64,000 nt of DNA from Arcuatula senhousia (lineage: Eukaryota; Mollusca; Bivalvia; Mytilida; Mytilidae). Below, in pieces: positions 50,640 to 62,179 of this stretch; positions within the stretch are counted from its first letter, which is position 1, and every line of letters starts with the position of its first letter. The notes under the pieces were generated by a model. The model saw only the letters and a program-made list of their open reading frames with translations. It did not search any database and was not told where the DNA came from. The stretch lies in contig OZ020306.1 in NCBI GenBank assembly GCA_963971305.1, positions 54,906,686 to 54,970,685 on the forward strand, given 5' to 3'. A program made the position numbers and the translations under genes.

Positions 50640-50910
50640 AAAAATCCGTTTGTACAATTACTAAATCTGTTAGAACGGATCATCAAATCGTTTGTACGAT
50701 TAATTAATCAGTTAGAACGGGTTATTTAATCGTTTAAACGGTTTATTAATGTGTTTCTACGATTTACTAATCCGTGAGAACGGTTTATTAATTCGGTAAA
50801 GGTTTATTAATTTGTTCTTTTTTCCGATTTATTAATAAACCGTTTAAACGATTTAATAAACCGTTATAACGAATTAATAAACCTTTGTATAAATCGTACA
50901 AATCGTTTTT
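50640..50910. repeat. Degenerate ~22-bp palindromic tandem array
   Basis: About 11 units built from 'cgtttaaacggtttattaat'-like sequence. The motif itself is near-palindromic ('cgtttaaacg'), and the right third (50830-50905) runs in inverted orientation to the left, so the whole can fold back. AT-rich and non-coding. Confidence 0.75.
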
Positions 50911-51416
50911 CACCTCGTCAATTCAAATTCATCAGAGGTTTATATGTAAAGGTCCATGAAATCTAGAGCCAAAGTCTTCTTAAATGTTGTCTGTCGCTAT
51001 CCCGTTAAGTCTCTCATATTTGTCCCCTTCTTTTTCCACAATAATAAAAGCATAAATATTAGATTGCAAATATGCTCAAATGTCATGGTTCGAAGCAAAA
51101 TATAATGTAGATGTCTAAATTTCATAACGCAAAACATTAGTTACGACCCCGCGCGGGTGGACGTCAAATAATGGTGGCTGTTAAAAAAGAACGTTCTTTC
51201 TTTTCAGTGGTGGCAGCCATACTTTTGATGAAACGGATACTTTATTGAAAATAGTGTTTTATTTTGTTTCTAATCATGTTCAGGGCTTTCTTTTACATAT
51301 ACAAAGATTATCGCAAAGCTAAAAACAATAAAAGTTCGACGAAACTGTAACTTCAGGTGTCCACATGATTTTATCTTCGGCTTGCCTAAGAAGTACACAG
51401 TTTACTAATTATGATA

Positions 51417-51612
51417 AATGTAAATTAAAACGACGGCATTCGAATGTCGGAAGTCCAAAAAAGAAAAGACAAAGCTAGCTGATACAACAAAACAACACGA
51501 ATAAACAGATCGACAACACAAAAACACACAAATCAACAAAACTGCAACCAACAACAGGAACTCGCGTCTAAACGTGAGTGAACTCGAGTGCTTTGAAAGG
51601 GTAGGCATGATG
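51417..51612 (-). mobile_element. Retroelement 3' tail, solo fragment, minus strand
   Basis: It is the reverse complement of the 19430-19590 tail ('gtgaactcgagtgctt', 'gaatgtcggaagtcc'). An open frame on the minus strand here is a shadow. Confidence 0.65.
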
Positions 51613-51727
51613 TGGATAAACTTTTCTTTTCAGTTAAAATAACTGCAACCGATTTAAAAGTTCATATGCAGCTCACCCCATGAAACCCATGGCAGTTGTT
51701 TTCCCGTGTTTTTCGTGCTGTCACTAA

Positions 51728-52012
51728 GGGACCGACCATTTAACTTGAAGGGGGGGCCTTGGTTTTTTGTTTTGATCAGATTTTTTTTCCGCGCAAAGCG
51801 CGGACAAAATATTTATTTTTCAAAGGCATCTCGACAGAATATTTTTTTTTTTCATTATCAGCATTATTTTTTATAGCAGAAATTCTTCTTCAGAATATTT
51901 TTTTTCTTACCTTCAGCTGCCAAAATATTTTTTTCATCAAAAATAATTTTCCGAATATTTTTTTAGGAAAAAACCAAGCCCCCCACCCCTTTCAAGTTAA
52001 ATGGTCGGTCCC
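51728..52012. mobile_element. 285-bp MITE with TAA target duplication, PIF/Harbinger type
   Basis: Inverted ends of about 40 bp ('gggaccgaccatttaacttg' against 'caagttaaatggtcggtccc') are flanked by TAA at 51725-51727 and 52013-52015. The inside is T-rich on the plus strand, with a 'cgcgcaaagcgcg' hairpin at about 51791. The 3-bp TWA duplication is typical of PIF/Harbinger. Confidence 0.87.
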
Positions 52013-52174
52013 TAAATGAACGTCGACATGTAAACCCTTGGAACAATGAAGCGCGTGACAATGGGACGTGTGAACAAAATCCAGTGCAAAAGTGACGCTT
52101 CTAATTTTAGAATGAACAAGTGATACAATGTACGCTCGCGGTTATTTGAACGCATTTCAATTCATGTTATTTAA

Positions 52175-52347
52175 AGGAACCGACCATTAGCTTTTTTTTC
52201 TGTTTTTTTATTTTAACGAATATAATATTTTGGCAGCAGAGAGTAAGAGAATAAAATATTCTGAAGAAGCATTTCTCCTAGTATATAGAAAATGTTAATA
52301 AGGGAAAATAATATTCTGTTGCAACGCCTTACAAAATGGTCGGTCCC
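52175..52347. mobile_element. Second, shorter MITE of the same family
   Basis: The ends 'ggaaccgaccatta' and 'aaatggtcggtccc' match the 51728 element; the flanks are TAA and TTA. The internal sequence is shortened. A left-end relic ('gggacctaccatttaacttg') is also at 59529. Confidence 0.75.
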
Positions 52348-53640
52348 TTACGAATGTCAACTTGAGGCTGTTCACCAGTTCGGTGCACAAGAGGTAAAAA
52401 AATAGTTGCCTTAAATCAACACGAAAGTATAACATTTTTGAAGGAGAGGGGATTCAACCATCTGAGACACATTATCGGATACATATTCAACAAGAATAAA
52501 ATAAACAGAAAAGTAAAGCATTTCCGCATATTTTTATGGAAAAATCAACAAAGGAACATTGGTATGTGTACAAACAAATACCCCGCTTCATGCTTGAAAA
52601 AATAATCGTGTGAAGTCTCAATAAAAATCCATCAAGCGAAATAAGACAGACGATAAAACACAAGGACAGGGTGGTTTCAGTATACTCCAAACTTAAAAAG
52701 TTTAAAATGTAAATGGGGGTCTAAAATTTGATTGATATCATGCGTGCCGATTTTTTTTTCTCTCTTAAAACATCCAATGATCAAGAGAACACCTACAAAG
52801 TCTGCAAACCTTTACCATGTTTACGTCGGCCTACTATGAGTGGATCTCATATGGGGCATAAGCTTTCTATGAAGAAAAAAAATTGCATAACATTTTGAGC
52901 AACATTCTCTTTATGTTAATATTTCGTGATGTCCCCTGTTGTCAAATCTTCTGTGGCATACGTTTCACTTAAAGCGGAATTGAAGAGAATGCTTCTTTTT
53001 GCAGTGTGAGTCAAGCCAGAACGGCTTTCAAACCATATAGATCCGACGCACTGGTCTCACAATATTTCTTAGTTTGTTTGACCTTTGCATCTCTCTTGTG
53101 ATTACTCTTGTGTCAAAACTTGGAGGAAAACAGTATTTGTTGCAACTGTATATATAAGTTATACAGACCTCTCTGTAAATCGAAACACTGCACAAAATGT
53201 AATGGTTAGAATTTCTAATGCATGTAGCTAGCGCCAATACAAATATACAAATGTAACTCAGCTTTACACTAAAAACTAAAGCAATTTAACTATTTGAATT
53301 TGTTTTCAGACATCGACCAATTTGAAAGTGAAACATACGTTTGGTATCACTGACAAAGTCATATTAAGATTTTTTTTTCCATTTTTGTTGTGCATCTTTA
53401 ATTATAAAAGTATTTAAATTTGTAAAGGGTAAATCATTTTTTCGAGTTTCCTGACATTTGTCTTTATCATATTTATGGTATATTATACCTGGTTTTTTGT
53501 TTTAGAAAGTTAACTATAAAATACAAAAAAAAAAATACCAGGTATAATATTATGCATTCAATTCAATGGAAAATTACACGCTAAAATATATGATAAACGG
53601 GATTACTTTTCATTTCCTAGTGTTAATTTTCTTTTTCTAG

Positions 53641-53866
53641 AGGGAGATGTGCCACTTGCTCCGTCTTATGGAGTATATATTTCACAGTTGGTAAGATATG
53701 CTCGGATCTGAAGTGGTGTGTCTGATTTAAATGGAAAAAACCGGTGTATTACAAATAAACTACTAAAACAAAGATATCGTTTATACCACAAATTAGTGAA
53801 GTCGTTTACTAAGTTTTATCATAAATATCTATACCTTATTGGAAAATTTAACTGTACACGTTGAAC
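53641..53866 (+). pseudogene. Retroelement C-terminal fragment, decayed, second lineage
   Basis: The frame reads DVPLAPSYGVYISQLVRYAR, hits a stop, and after a few codons resumes with a frameshift as a region ending KLVKSFTKFYHKYLYLIGKF. It is homologous to 19027-19335 (APAYGVYVSQLIRYSR ... KFYGRHHALIGKY) but clearly a different lineage. Stops and frameshift mean it is dead. Confidence 0.68.
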
Positions 53867-54389
53867 TTTGAATGTAAATGGAATATCCCATCCCGATTTC
53901 TACGGTAATGTTGTTTTATAACGCAAATAAATTCAAAAACAATCCTTTGGGAATGAAACATTGGCTTAAAACTTTTTTGAATAAAGGTAATGAAATGGAT
54001 ATTTTAGTAAAATCTTTGAATTTAGTCTTCTTTGGTAAAAATATTGATAATTTGATACTTACTTTAAAATATTATTGCATTTTTTTTTACGTTTTTATAT
54101 TTATGTCATTTTTTAGCATTACAGCGGTCAAGTGTGTCGATTTAGTGTGATGATGCATCATCAAATCATGAATTGTTTGACGTGTTGTGTCGGATTTAAA
54201 ATCGACACACTTGATTTTTTAATATCAGTCGATGGATGCTTCTTGGCTAGCTGTCAGTAACTTCGAGTGTTCTCAAGAGAGTCTCTCTACGTCCCGTTAA
54301 TTACTTGCTGTCCTTTTGTCTCAGATACTCTCTTGTTGAATTGAACTTCTATCGATTTGATTTTTACTTTGTGTTAGTTTAATTTGTGC

Positions 54390-54740
54390 TTTGTTGGGGA
54401 AGGTTGGCGCCAAAAAAAAAACAAGTTTAACCCCGCCGCATTTTTAATGTGCCTGCATGTCCTAAGCCAGAAATCTTTATCAAAGCTTATGTTTGTATTA
54501 AATCGAATTTTAATTGTTTTTTGTCAAGAAGAAGGTCTTTCATTGCACTTTAGGATTGGGCTTGAATCATATGTAGTTTATTTTCAATCCAGGGGCCAAT
54601 TGAAAAACAGCGAGCAGCGACCGCTGGTCACATTGAAGGCTGCCGGCTGTTTTCAATTGTGGATGTTTTAAATTTACGTTTATATTATAGGTTGTGTCGC
54701 GTACACTTATACCACATCTTATTTTCTTCTATTGTATAGA
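54390..54740 (+). repeat. Dispersed 'gtgtcgcgtacact' repeat, long copy (reverse of 24530)
   Basis: It begins 'gtttaaccccgccgca' and 'tgcctgcatgtcctaagcc', and ends 'gttgtgtcgcgtacacttat'. It is the reverse complement of 24530-24870 throughout. The 95-codon frame here is an accident of the repeat. Confidence 0.7.
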
Positions 54741-54754
54741 TGTACAGTTGATCC

Positions 54755-55080
54755 CATGTGTGGCTCAGGAGACAAACAGGCCCGCAGCATAGCCTAGCCT
54801 GTCGTAAGAGGCAACTAAGCGTCTTGGGATTCTGGCATCGGGGTAGTGCTCAGCCAACAGAGCGACCAAATGTGTATCCTAGGTGGCTGAATCGGATGGC
54901 CCTCGTCTGCGGGGGTTGTCAAGTCTATATTATGGAAACCCTTGACGCTGACCATAGTGAGCCAACGTGTATTGAGAGTGCCACGCTTCATGCACGTAGA
55001 ATACCCCTTAGTGCACCACAAAGGATAAATTTTCGGCTCCTACCCACCTCTCCCCTTTTTCTGTGGTCTTCAAAATGTCC
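54755..55080 (+). repeat. GC-richer dispersed repeat, possible non-LTR 3' end
   Basis: It opens 'caggcccgcagcatagc' and 'taagaggcaactaagcg' like 16690. It contains long open frames on both strands but no recognised domain. It lies between two other repeats. Confidence 0.5.
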
Positions 55081-55109
55081 TGGACCTATCTCTTATATTT
55101 CATTTTATA

Positions 55110-56040
55110 CCCCCACTTGCAAGAGAGGGGGCTATATTGCAATCACCTTGTCCGTCAGTCTGTCTGTCTGTCCGTCTGTCCGTCCGGCTCAATTTCTCTG
55201 CTTCTACTGGATGGATTGGTTTTAAATTTGGTACACAGCTTCAGCATGATGAGTTATAATGTGTCTCCCCTTTTCAGGTCAGTCCATCATCTACTTCCTC
55301 TTTTATGAGCCGACTTAGACTTTTTAAGGGTTAAAAGTTTGAAATGTGAAATTTTTCGTAACAGTTTCTCGGCTTCTACTGGATGGATTGGTTTCAAATT
55401 TGGTACACAGCTTCAGCATGATGAGTTATTCCGAGCCTCCCCTTTCCAGGTCAGTCCATCATCTACTTCCTGTTTTCCGAGTCGACTTAGACTTTTTTAT
55501 GGGTACAAAATTTGAAATGTGAAATTTTTCGTAAAAGATTTCTCGGCTTCTACTGGATGGATTGGTTTCAATCTTGGTACATAGCTTCAGCATGAATAAT
55601 TAAAATGTGCCTCCCCTTTCCAGTTCAGTCCATCATCTACTTTCTGTTTTCCGAGCTGACTTAGACTTTTTTATGGGTACAAAATTTGCAATGTGAAATT
55701 TTTCGTAAAAGATTTCTCGGCTTCTGCTGGATGGATTGGTTTCAAATTTGGTACATAGCTTTAGCATTAAAAGTTATAATGTGCCTCCCCTTTCCAGTGT
55801 AGTCCATCATCTACTTCCTGTTTTCCGAGCTGACTTAGTATTTTTGGGGGTCAAAAATAGACAATTTTTCGTAACAGATTTCTCAGCTTCTACAGAAGGG
55901 AATAATTTCTTTGGTATACAGCTTGAGCACGATGATTTGTACCGTGCATCCCCTTTCCAGGGCAGCCAGTCATCTACTTCCTGTTTTCTGAATGGTAGAG
56001 TGGGGGTATGCTTAGCACGACTTAGTGCAACCCCTTGTTT
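55110..56040 (+). mobile_element. Tandem-cored repeat element, ~175-bp unit, five copies
   Basis: It starts 'acccccacttgcaagagagg' with 'gtctgtctgtccgtctgtcc'. The unit contains 'ctcggcttctactggatgga', 'aatttggtacacagcttcag' and 'tccatcatctacttcctg', and repeats about five times. It ends 'gggggtatgcttagcacgac'. The layout resembles the 7.1, 11.6, 18.1 and 20.8 kb elements: a palindromic or GC entry, a gtccgtcc tract, then tandem cores. Confidence 0.8.
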
Positions 56041-56499
56041 TCGTTATTATTTAATACTTGTTTTATCCTCCTTTTAATGTCCGTCGGTTATTATATAGCG
56101 TGGCAAGGGTGTAAAACACTAACTCTCTCACTTATTTGTTGGGTGTACTGTTTAAATGAGTGCACATAAATCGAATATTGCATGCTTATGGACATGTATG
56201 AGCAAACTTATATCTTAAAATTTGTTTCATTCATTTCTAAAATGATGGCACGCGTAGCCTTAGTCCGGAAAAAAAACCACACAAAACGGAATAGAATTTA
56301 ACTAATTCAGAAATCTCAGGAACTTTAATAAATACAGTAACTTAATATAAACATCGATATCTTATATCCAAAAATACGCAGGATAAAGTCGGAGTGCTAC
56401 ATATACAGCATTATGATGACTCTTCACTGCACAACACAAGCACGGCATTAACAATGACCAAAATGTTTGGTTTCATGATTTAACACAACTGTTACTTCA

Positions 56500-57325
56500 T
56501 CGGTAGAAATTAAGGACTAATCGATAGAAAAGACAGTTAAGGACATAGCTTATCGGTAGAAATTAAGGACTCATCGATAGAAAAGACAGTTAAGGACATA
56601 GCTTATCGGTAGAAATTAAGGACTAATCAATAGAAAAGACAGTTAAGGACATAGCTTATCGGTAGAAATTAAAGACTCATCGATAAAAAATATTCTACCT
56701 TAAATCAAACAGTTAAGGACATAGCTTATCGGTAGAAATTAAGGACTAATCGATAGAAAAGACAGTTAAGGACATAGCTTATCGGTAGAAATTAAAGACT
56801 CATCGATAAAAAAGACAGTTAAGGACATAGCTTATCGGTAGAAATTAAGGACTAATCGATAGAAAAGACAGTTAAGGACATAGCTTATCGGTAGAAATTA
56901 AAGACTCATCGATAAAAAAGACAGTTAAGGACATAGCTTATCGGTAGAAATTAAGGACTAATCGATAGAAAAGACAGTTAAGGACATAGCTTATCGGTAG
57001 AAATTAAAGACTCATCGATAAAAAAGACAGTTAAGGACATAGCTTATCGGTAGAAATTAAGGACTAATCGATAAAAAAGACAGTTAAGGACATAGCTCAT
57101 CGGAAGAAATTAAGGACTAATCGATAAAAAAGACAGTTAAGGACATAGCTCATCGGAAGAAATTAAGGACTCATCGATAAAAAAGACAGTTAAGGACATA
57201 GCTTATCGGTAGAAATTAAAGACTCATCGATAAAAAAGACAGAAAATGGCATAGCTTATAGGTAGAAATTAAGGACTCATCGAAAGAAAAGACAGTTAAG
57301 GACATAGCTTATCGGTATAAGGACA
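56500..57325. repeat. 53-bp satellite, ~15 monomers, alternating A/B order
   Basis: The monomer 'cggtagaaattaaggactaa' + 'tcgatagaaaagacagttaa' + 'ggacatagcttat' is 53 bp. In the middle (about 56730-57060) A-type ('aaggactaatcgatag') and B-type ('aaagactcatcgataa') monomers alternate, giving a 106-bp higher-order unit. One early monomer (about 56680) has a 17-bp insertion. The last monomers (57090-57325) are more diverged. Confidence 0.9.
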
Positions 57326-57826
57326 AATCGAATTTAAATCTGTTAATTATATTAATTCAAAGAGTAAATAGCTATTTTTCAAATAAACGACTATTTTAAG
57401 CATTTTCTACCCTTCGATGTTTTCGTGTGTCATAATAAATGTTATTTATCATATATAAAATAAAACATCGGTAGAAAATGGGCATCATTGGTAGAAAATA
57501 AGCAGAAAAATCTGTGGAAAAGATGTTGTCGTAGGTCAAGTATTCCATATTCTTTCGTTTTTAATATTATTTCAGAGTTTGGCTTTAGTGCCGTGTGGAG
57601 GTCGTAGAAAGCTTCCCCGTGCTTCAGTTGTATGCTCTTATATATTTTCCAATACTGGAATATGTGTTGGAAAGACACAGTTTACATATTTTCAAAATTT
57701 GACAATGTTTGACTGTTTCTATAAAAATTGAAAAATTTATCTGTTTGGTCATTGTTGTAATATTTTTTGGCACTTGTTTTTAATCAAATCTAATATTCTA
57801 CCGGTTTTCCAAGTTTTCTACCCCTA

Positions 57827-57868
57827 GCGTGTCTGATGAAGGTTAATCCAGAAAAGCGCTTCACACGC
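57827..57868 (+). ncRNA. Hammerhead ribozyme candidate, unit 1
   Basis: Stem I gcgtgt (57827-57832) and acacgc (57863-57868) pair perfectly. CTGATGA (57833-57839) is intact. Stem II is short (GG-loop-CC with an A-A closing mismatch). GAAA (57851-57854) is intact, stem III agcgct is self-complementary, and TC at 57861-57862 is the expected cleavage site. A palindromic stem III suggests action as a dimer, as proposed for retroelement hammerheads. Confidence 0.68.
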
Positions 57869-58221
57869 AGTGAAATTTTGCTTTTGTACATTTATTAAAA
57901 TCATTTCAATATGTGGATCGTGTCTTTTTGGCACATATTCCATATTCTTTCGTTTTTAATATTATTTCAGAGTTTGGCTTTAGTGCCGTGTGGAGGTCGT
58001 AGAAAGCTTCCCCGTGCTTCAGTTGTATGCTCTTATATATTTTCCAATACTGGAATATGTGTTGGAAAGACACAGTTTACATATTTTCAAAATTTGACAA
58101 TGTTTGACTGTTTCTATAAAAATTGAAAAATTTATCTGTTTGGTCATTGTTGTAATATTTTTTGGCACTTGCTTTTAATCAAATCTAATATTCTACCGGT
58201 TTTCCAAGTTTTCTACCCCTA

Positions 58222-58263
58222 GCGTGTCTAATGAAGGTTAATCCAGAAAAGCGCTTCACACGC
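58222..58263 (+). ncRNA. Hammerhead ribozyme candidate, unit 2 (core mutated)
   Basis: Same as the unit 1 fold 395 bases upstream, but the first core box reads CTAATGA (G to A). That G is part of the catalytic core, so this copy is probably inactive. Confidence 0.62.
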
Positions 58264-58700
58264 AGTGAAATTTTGCTTTTGTACATTTATTAAAATCATT
58301 TCAATATGTGGATCGTGTCTTTTTGGCACATATTCCATATTCTTTCGTTTTTAATATAACGACCGTGACCCTGTAAAGAATTTAAAAACTCTTAAAGAAA
58401 TGTTTAACTGACAAAATATTCAGTAAAGCGTTACAATTTAAAATTCCAAAAATTAGAAATGAACAATTCAAAATATATAACAGTATGTGTTGTTGATGTT
58501 TTTCAATATAAAGGTAAACAGTTATCAGAATCTAGTAAGCACATGCTAATGGGTCCTAGATTTTTTTTTTTTTTTTTATAACGTGCATATAGAACATGAA
58601 GAAATGTTCAAGTATTGTATATACGTACACTATTTCAGGAAATGGTATATTCTATATACATGTGTGTGTTACAGGGAATGTGTGTAATTAGGGATTTTAA

Positions 58701-59216
58701 GTGTAATCCCTAGAAATTCGGGGATTAGCTGTAAATTGCTGCAATCGCTAAATCCACGCCTGGGAGATTTCACAATTTATAGTCGCAACCAAATATTGTT
58801 ACCCGGAAGTTTATTGAAACTAAGCGAAAGAACACTTTATGCTAGAATCAGAGAATGTCACTCAATGTGAAATTTGTCACAGATCTTAAATATACAAGAA
58901 TAATAGTTAAGTCTGTATGTACCTGTATTTTAAGCCAGAAATCGTTTTTATATTGTTAAGGCGATTCTATTTATCAGGACAAGTCCGGGTTTAAAGGAAA
59001 AATGTAATTTAACGTAATTAATTGAACAAAATAAAATGTTTTTGCTTTATTTACAATTATTCAACAAATATACATGGAGTGACATTCTTTGATTTTCCCA
59101 AGTTATTCCATTAAATGTAAATCACAAAATTCCGGGTTGCGACTTTCGAGTTTCCCAGGCGTGTAAATCGCTTGGATATTACTTGTTATCCCTATAGGTT
59201 TCCCCAGGGATTACAC
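58701..59216. mobile_element. 516-bp foldback element with ~90-bp inverted ends
   Basis: 'gtgtaatccct' at the left end faces 'agggattacac' at the right end. The arms continue inward with interruptions through 'acgcctggga' (58757) against 'tcccaggcgt' (59153) and 'agtcgcaacc' against 'ggttgcgact'. No target duplication is evident. The centre is AT-rich and non-coding. Confidence 0.8.
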
Positions 59217-59734
59217 GAAATCTTTTATTTTTTTAAAACATTTTTACACGTTTTTCCTTACCTCAAAAGGACTTTAAATTATTCCTTTTCTATATATTTC
59301 TGTTGTTTAACAGCATAATGCTGAACAAACTAGTCTTTTGTTGTGCCTTTTCATTTGTTTTCATATATCTTTAAATGTCTTGCTCCTAAAATACAGGATA
59401 TTTTAGGATTTTTTTTTGTTCCAAGGAAATTCAAGGTCGTACTTGTTTCTTAATCTTAAAGAACTTCTCATATATGCGGAACATATACAGGAGGTTTTAA
59501 CCTCAATTACATGTACATTTCCATGTTACGGGACCTACCATTTAACTTGAAGGGGGAGTCTTGTATTTTTTATGTACACGTTATTAATAATTTTAAAAAA
59601 TCCTGGACCCAAACGCCTGTGAAAAAAAGTATATACATGTATTGGAATAAATTGTATATGCTTATCGTGATTGGAAGACATTTAATTCGTAAAAAACAAT
59701 ATCAAAACTAAGTAGATCTCAATCTAGATCAGTA

Positions 59735-59845
59735 GAAGATAATCGGATGTGGAACAAGTGTACGCGACACATTAAAACGACAATTTAAAAAAAATCCACG
59801 ATGGAAAACAGCCAGGAGCCTTCAATGTGACAAGTAGCACTGCTA
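59735..59845 (-). repeat. Short copy of the 'gtgtacgcgacac' repeat
   Basis: It contains 'caagtgtacgcgacac', 'gatggaaaacagccagg' and 'agccttcaatgtgac', in the same order as the left part of 24530-24870. Confidence 0.65.
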
Positions 59846-59941
59846 GATCAAGTTCATATACATTGTAACACGATCAAAATGACATAAGACAGCATGATCA
59901 TTTTAAATTGTGATGGCTGATTTGGTTAATACTGTGGTTTC

Positions 59942-60139
59942 ATTATTATTCGTGGGGTATCAATTTTCGTGGTTTTCGAGGGTAGCCTTGAACCACGAAA
60001 TTTGATATCTCACGAAAAGGAAAATTAACATTGGTGTGTATGCTGAAGAATAAAGAACCACGAATTCAAGAATCCACGAACTGATACTTTTTCACCAAAC
60101 CATTAAAAATGGTACCCACGAAAATGAATGAATCCACAG
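59942..60139. mobile_element. 198-bp MITE with TA flanks
   Basis: The ends 'ctgtggtttcattattattc' and 'gaatgaatccacag' are inverted, with TA at 59940-59941 and 60140-60141. Inner inverted blocks ('cgtggggtatc' / 'gatatctcacg', 'tcgtgg'/'ccacga') give several nested hairpins. Mariner-type TA insertion is likely. Confidence 0.8.
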
Positions 60140-60984
60140 TATTTGGTAAATTGCAATATCATATTGTCCGACCTAAAAGGGAGGCGATCAGCTGAATTGC
60201 ATTCTACTTTGTAAAACAAAATCCTGATCTTTTATATTTTCCTTGATTATGAAAAAAATAAACAAAACTATATGTAATATATTACAAATGTAATAGAAAA
60301 GCGTGTTTTGATTGTATGGCTTCATAAAAGAAATACGCCCGCAGTTTGCCAGAAAACTAAATTCTGTTGTCTCTAGATACATGTTTGTATTTGTCATTTT
60401 ATCTCGGCTTGTATGAGACGCCGGCCGATTTACATTTAGTTTAAGTATCGACATGTGTTGGCTTAAATCACCGACATATATGTAGTACATCTACCTGCTA
60501 TTAGCGTCACGAACTCATGACTGTGTTAACGATAGCTAAGTACCGTTAGTGCTTTGGAAGGGTAAGAATGTCCTGTCTGTTGGAACAAACTGGTCGCATT
60601 GCAAATGATCAATTTCAGGATAATCAAATTTGGTAACAAAAAAAATAACAGCTTTATAAAAAGCTATCGCATGCTCTTCTGAACTGAGATTTAAATTGTG
60701 CATTTTTCTACGAGCTTATATCTCCCATAAAACATGTAAAAAGTAATTCTTAAGTGGAGATAACAACCTTTAAAAATAACATGACTTAGCTAGCAACTTT
60801 TATTTTAGACTTGAGATAATGATACATTACGAAATCCGATTTGAGTTTGTTCTGATATTTATTATTCACAAAAACTGTGCAAAATTTAGGCCTGTAGTAT
60901 TTTTCTTTTTTCTCAAATGCAACTTAAATAAACAGAGCCAAAATTTTGGCCAAAGGGGCAATTAATTTTCGTCATTCCAAAAAG

Positions 60985-61165
60985 AAAAGGACAAAATCAG
61001 TCGACATAAAACACCAAAACAAAAACCACACAATTAACAAAAACAAACATGCAACCATACCTCAATCAGCAACGTGAATTCAAGTCGAAACAAGAGTGAA
61101 CTCGGGTGCTCCAGAAGAGTAAGCAACTCCTGCTAGCTATATATAGTACACCCGTCACGTTGCAC
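60985..61165 (-). mobile_element. Retroelement 3' tail, solo fragment, minus strand
   Basis: It is the reverse complement of the tail at 19336-19590 ('gaactcgggtgctccagaag', 'caactcctgctagctat'). A shorter related piece is at about 60505-60590. Confidence 0.62.
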
Positions 61166-61711
61166 AATACTTAGCCTTTTTGTTAAACCGCCATCTGCGC
61201 TCATCTTAGAGAGTAACACACGGAACTGTAACACTTCATTTGCTGTACATGTAATGGTCAGAATGTATCAACGTTAGTGTAAATAAGCTTAATATATTTT
61301 TATTTTGGTTCATTGCAGCACAAGACCTTTATTCCCAGGAATAGACTGAAAAACATTTCATGCTCGCCAGCTTAAGATGAGAATACATGGTTTCTCATTT
61401 CTTTTCGTTATTAGTTATTACGTTAGTCTTTCCTTGTGCCAAGGTAATGTACATTAAAACATTCAGTTAGTCATATAACGTTTTCGATCCTCAGCAATTA
61501 TAAAAAAAGAAATACACATTTTTATTATGATACAGTGTTATAATACCTTAAAAGTTGTTTATTGTTGATGGGGTGTTTACAAACTGCGCATCTTTTTGTG
61601 CATATCTCATTATTTCGAATTTCATGACGTTGGATATTTTAATGAATTTCTGTTGGGATCTCACTATAATGGTAAAAGATAATTGAGGTAATAAAAATTG
61701 AAATAAATATG

Positions 61712-61915
61712 TTACCGGGCATCTTGGGAATCCAGGACGATTCCGTATCTCCTATGGCAATTTGGAAGTCCATATCCTCTTAGTGTAAAGCAAAATAGTG
61801 TCCTATGAAATTTTGTCCACCCTGCCATACTTAACACTGAAAAATCTAGAGGACATTTAACATCTCTTAAGCGTTTTACTCCGTCCTTGGACTTCATCAT
61901 AGGAGTGAATGCCAC
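61712..61915 (-). other. Unassigned 67-codon open frame
   Basis: On the minus strand a frame with VKRLRDVKCPLDFSVLSMAG, ending IVLDSQDAR, looks more protein-like in composition than its neighbours, but no splice partner, homologue or repeat copy is apparent. It could be a decayed exon or chance. Confidence 0.2.
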
Positions 61916-62179
61916 TCAAGACAATATTTTACAGCGGACATTATTTTATGTTACACTTGGACAAAGTAGAATTCCAACTTACACTGAAATTTTTCCAGGA
62001 TGATTGAGGAATCCACTTTGCCCTAGAAGAATTAAACATGAGCAATTTCGATTCGTACCAAAATCCTATGATTTTTTATTATATGTGGTTAAAAAGCGAC
62101 AGAATTCTTCATTGAAATAAATAAATAAAATAGATATTTATTAGAGAAACGTCAAAATGAAGTAACTGCTTATTATTTG

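Larger units (their letters stand above)
57542..58360 (+). repeat. 395-bp tandem duplication carrying hammerheads
   Basis: Two nearly identical units (57542-57936 and 57937-58331) are followed by the first ~25 bases of a third. The few differences include ctgatga/ctaatga and cttgtttt/cttgcttt. Each unit has one hammerhead-like fold. A frame with RRKLPRASVVCSYIFSNT and GICVGKTQF could be a weak trace of a GIY-YIG domain from a Penelope-like element; this is tentative. The array begins ~215 bp past the 53-bp satellite, and 'ggtagaaaa' motifs occur in both. Confidence 0.85.

Noticed and set aside
57911..58126. GIY-YIG nuclease domain in the 395-bp unit
   Set aside because: The SYIF...CVGKTQ pattern is suggestive, but the frame is only ~70 codons, lacks the later catalytic residues and stops early. 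Kept only as a tentative note.
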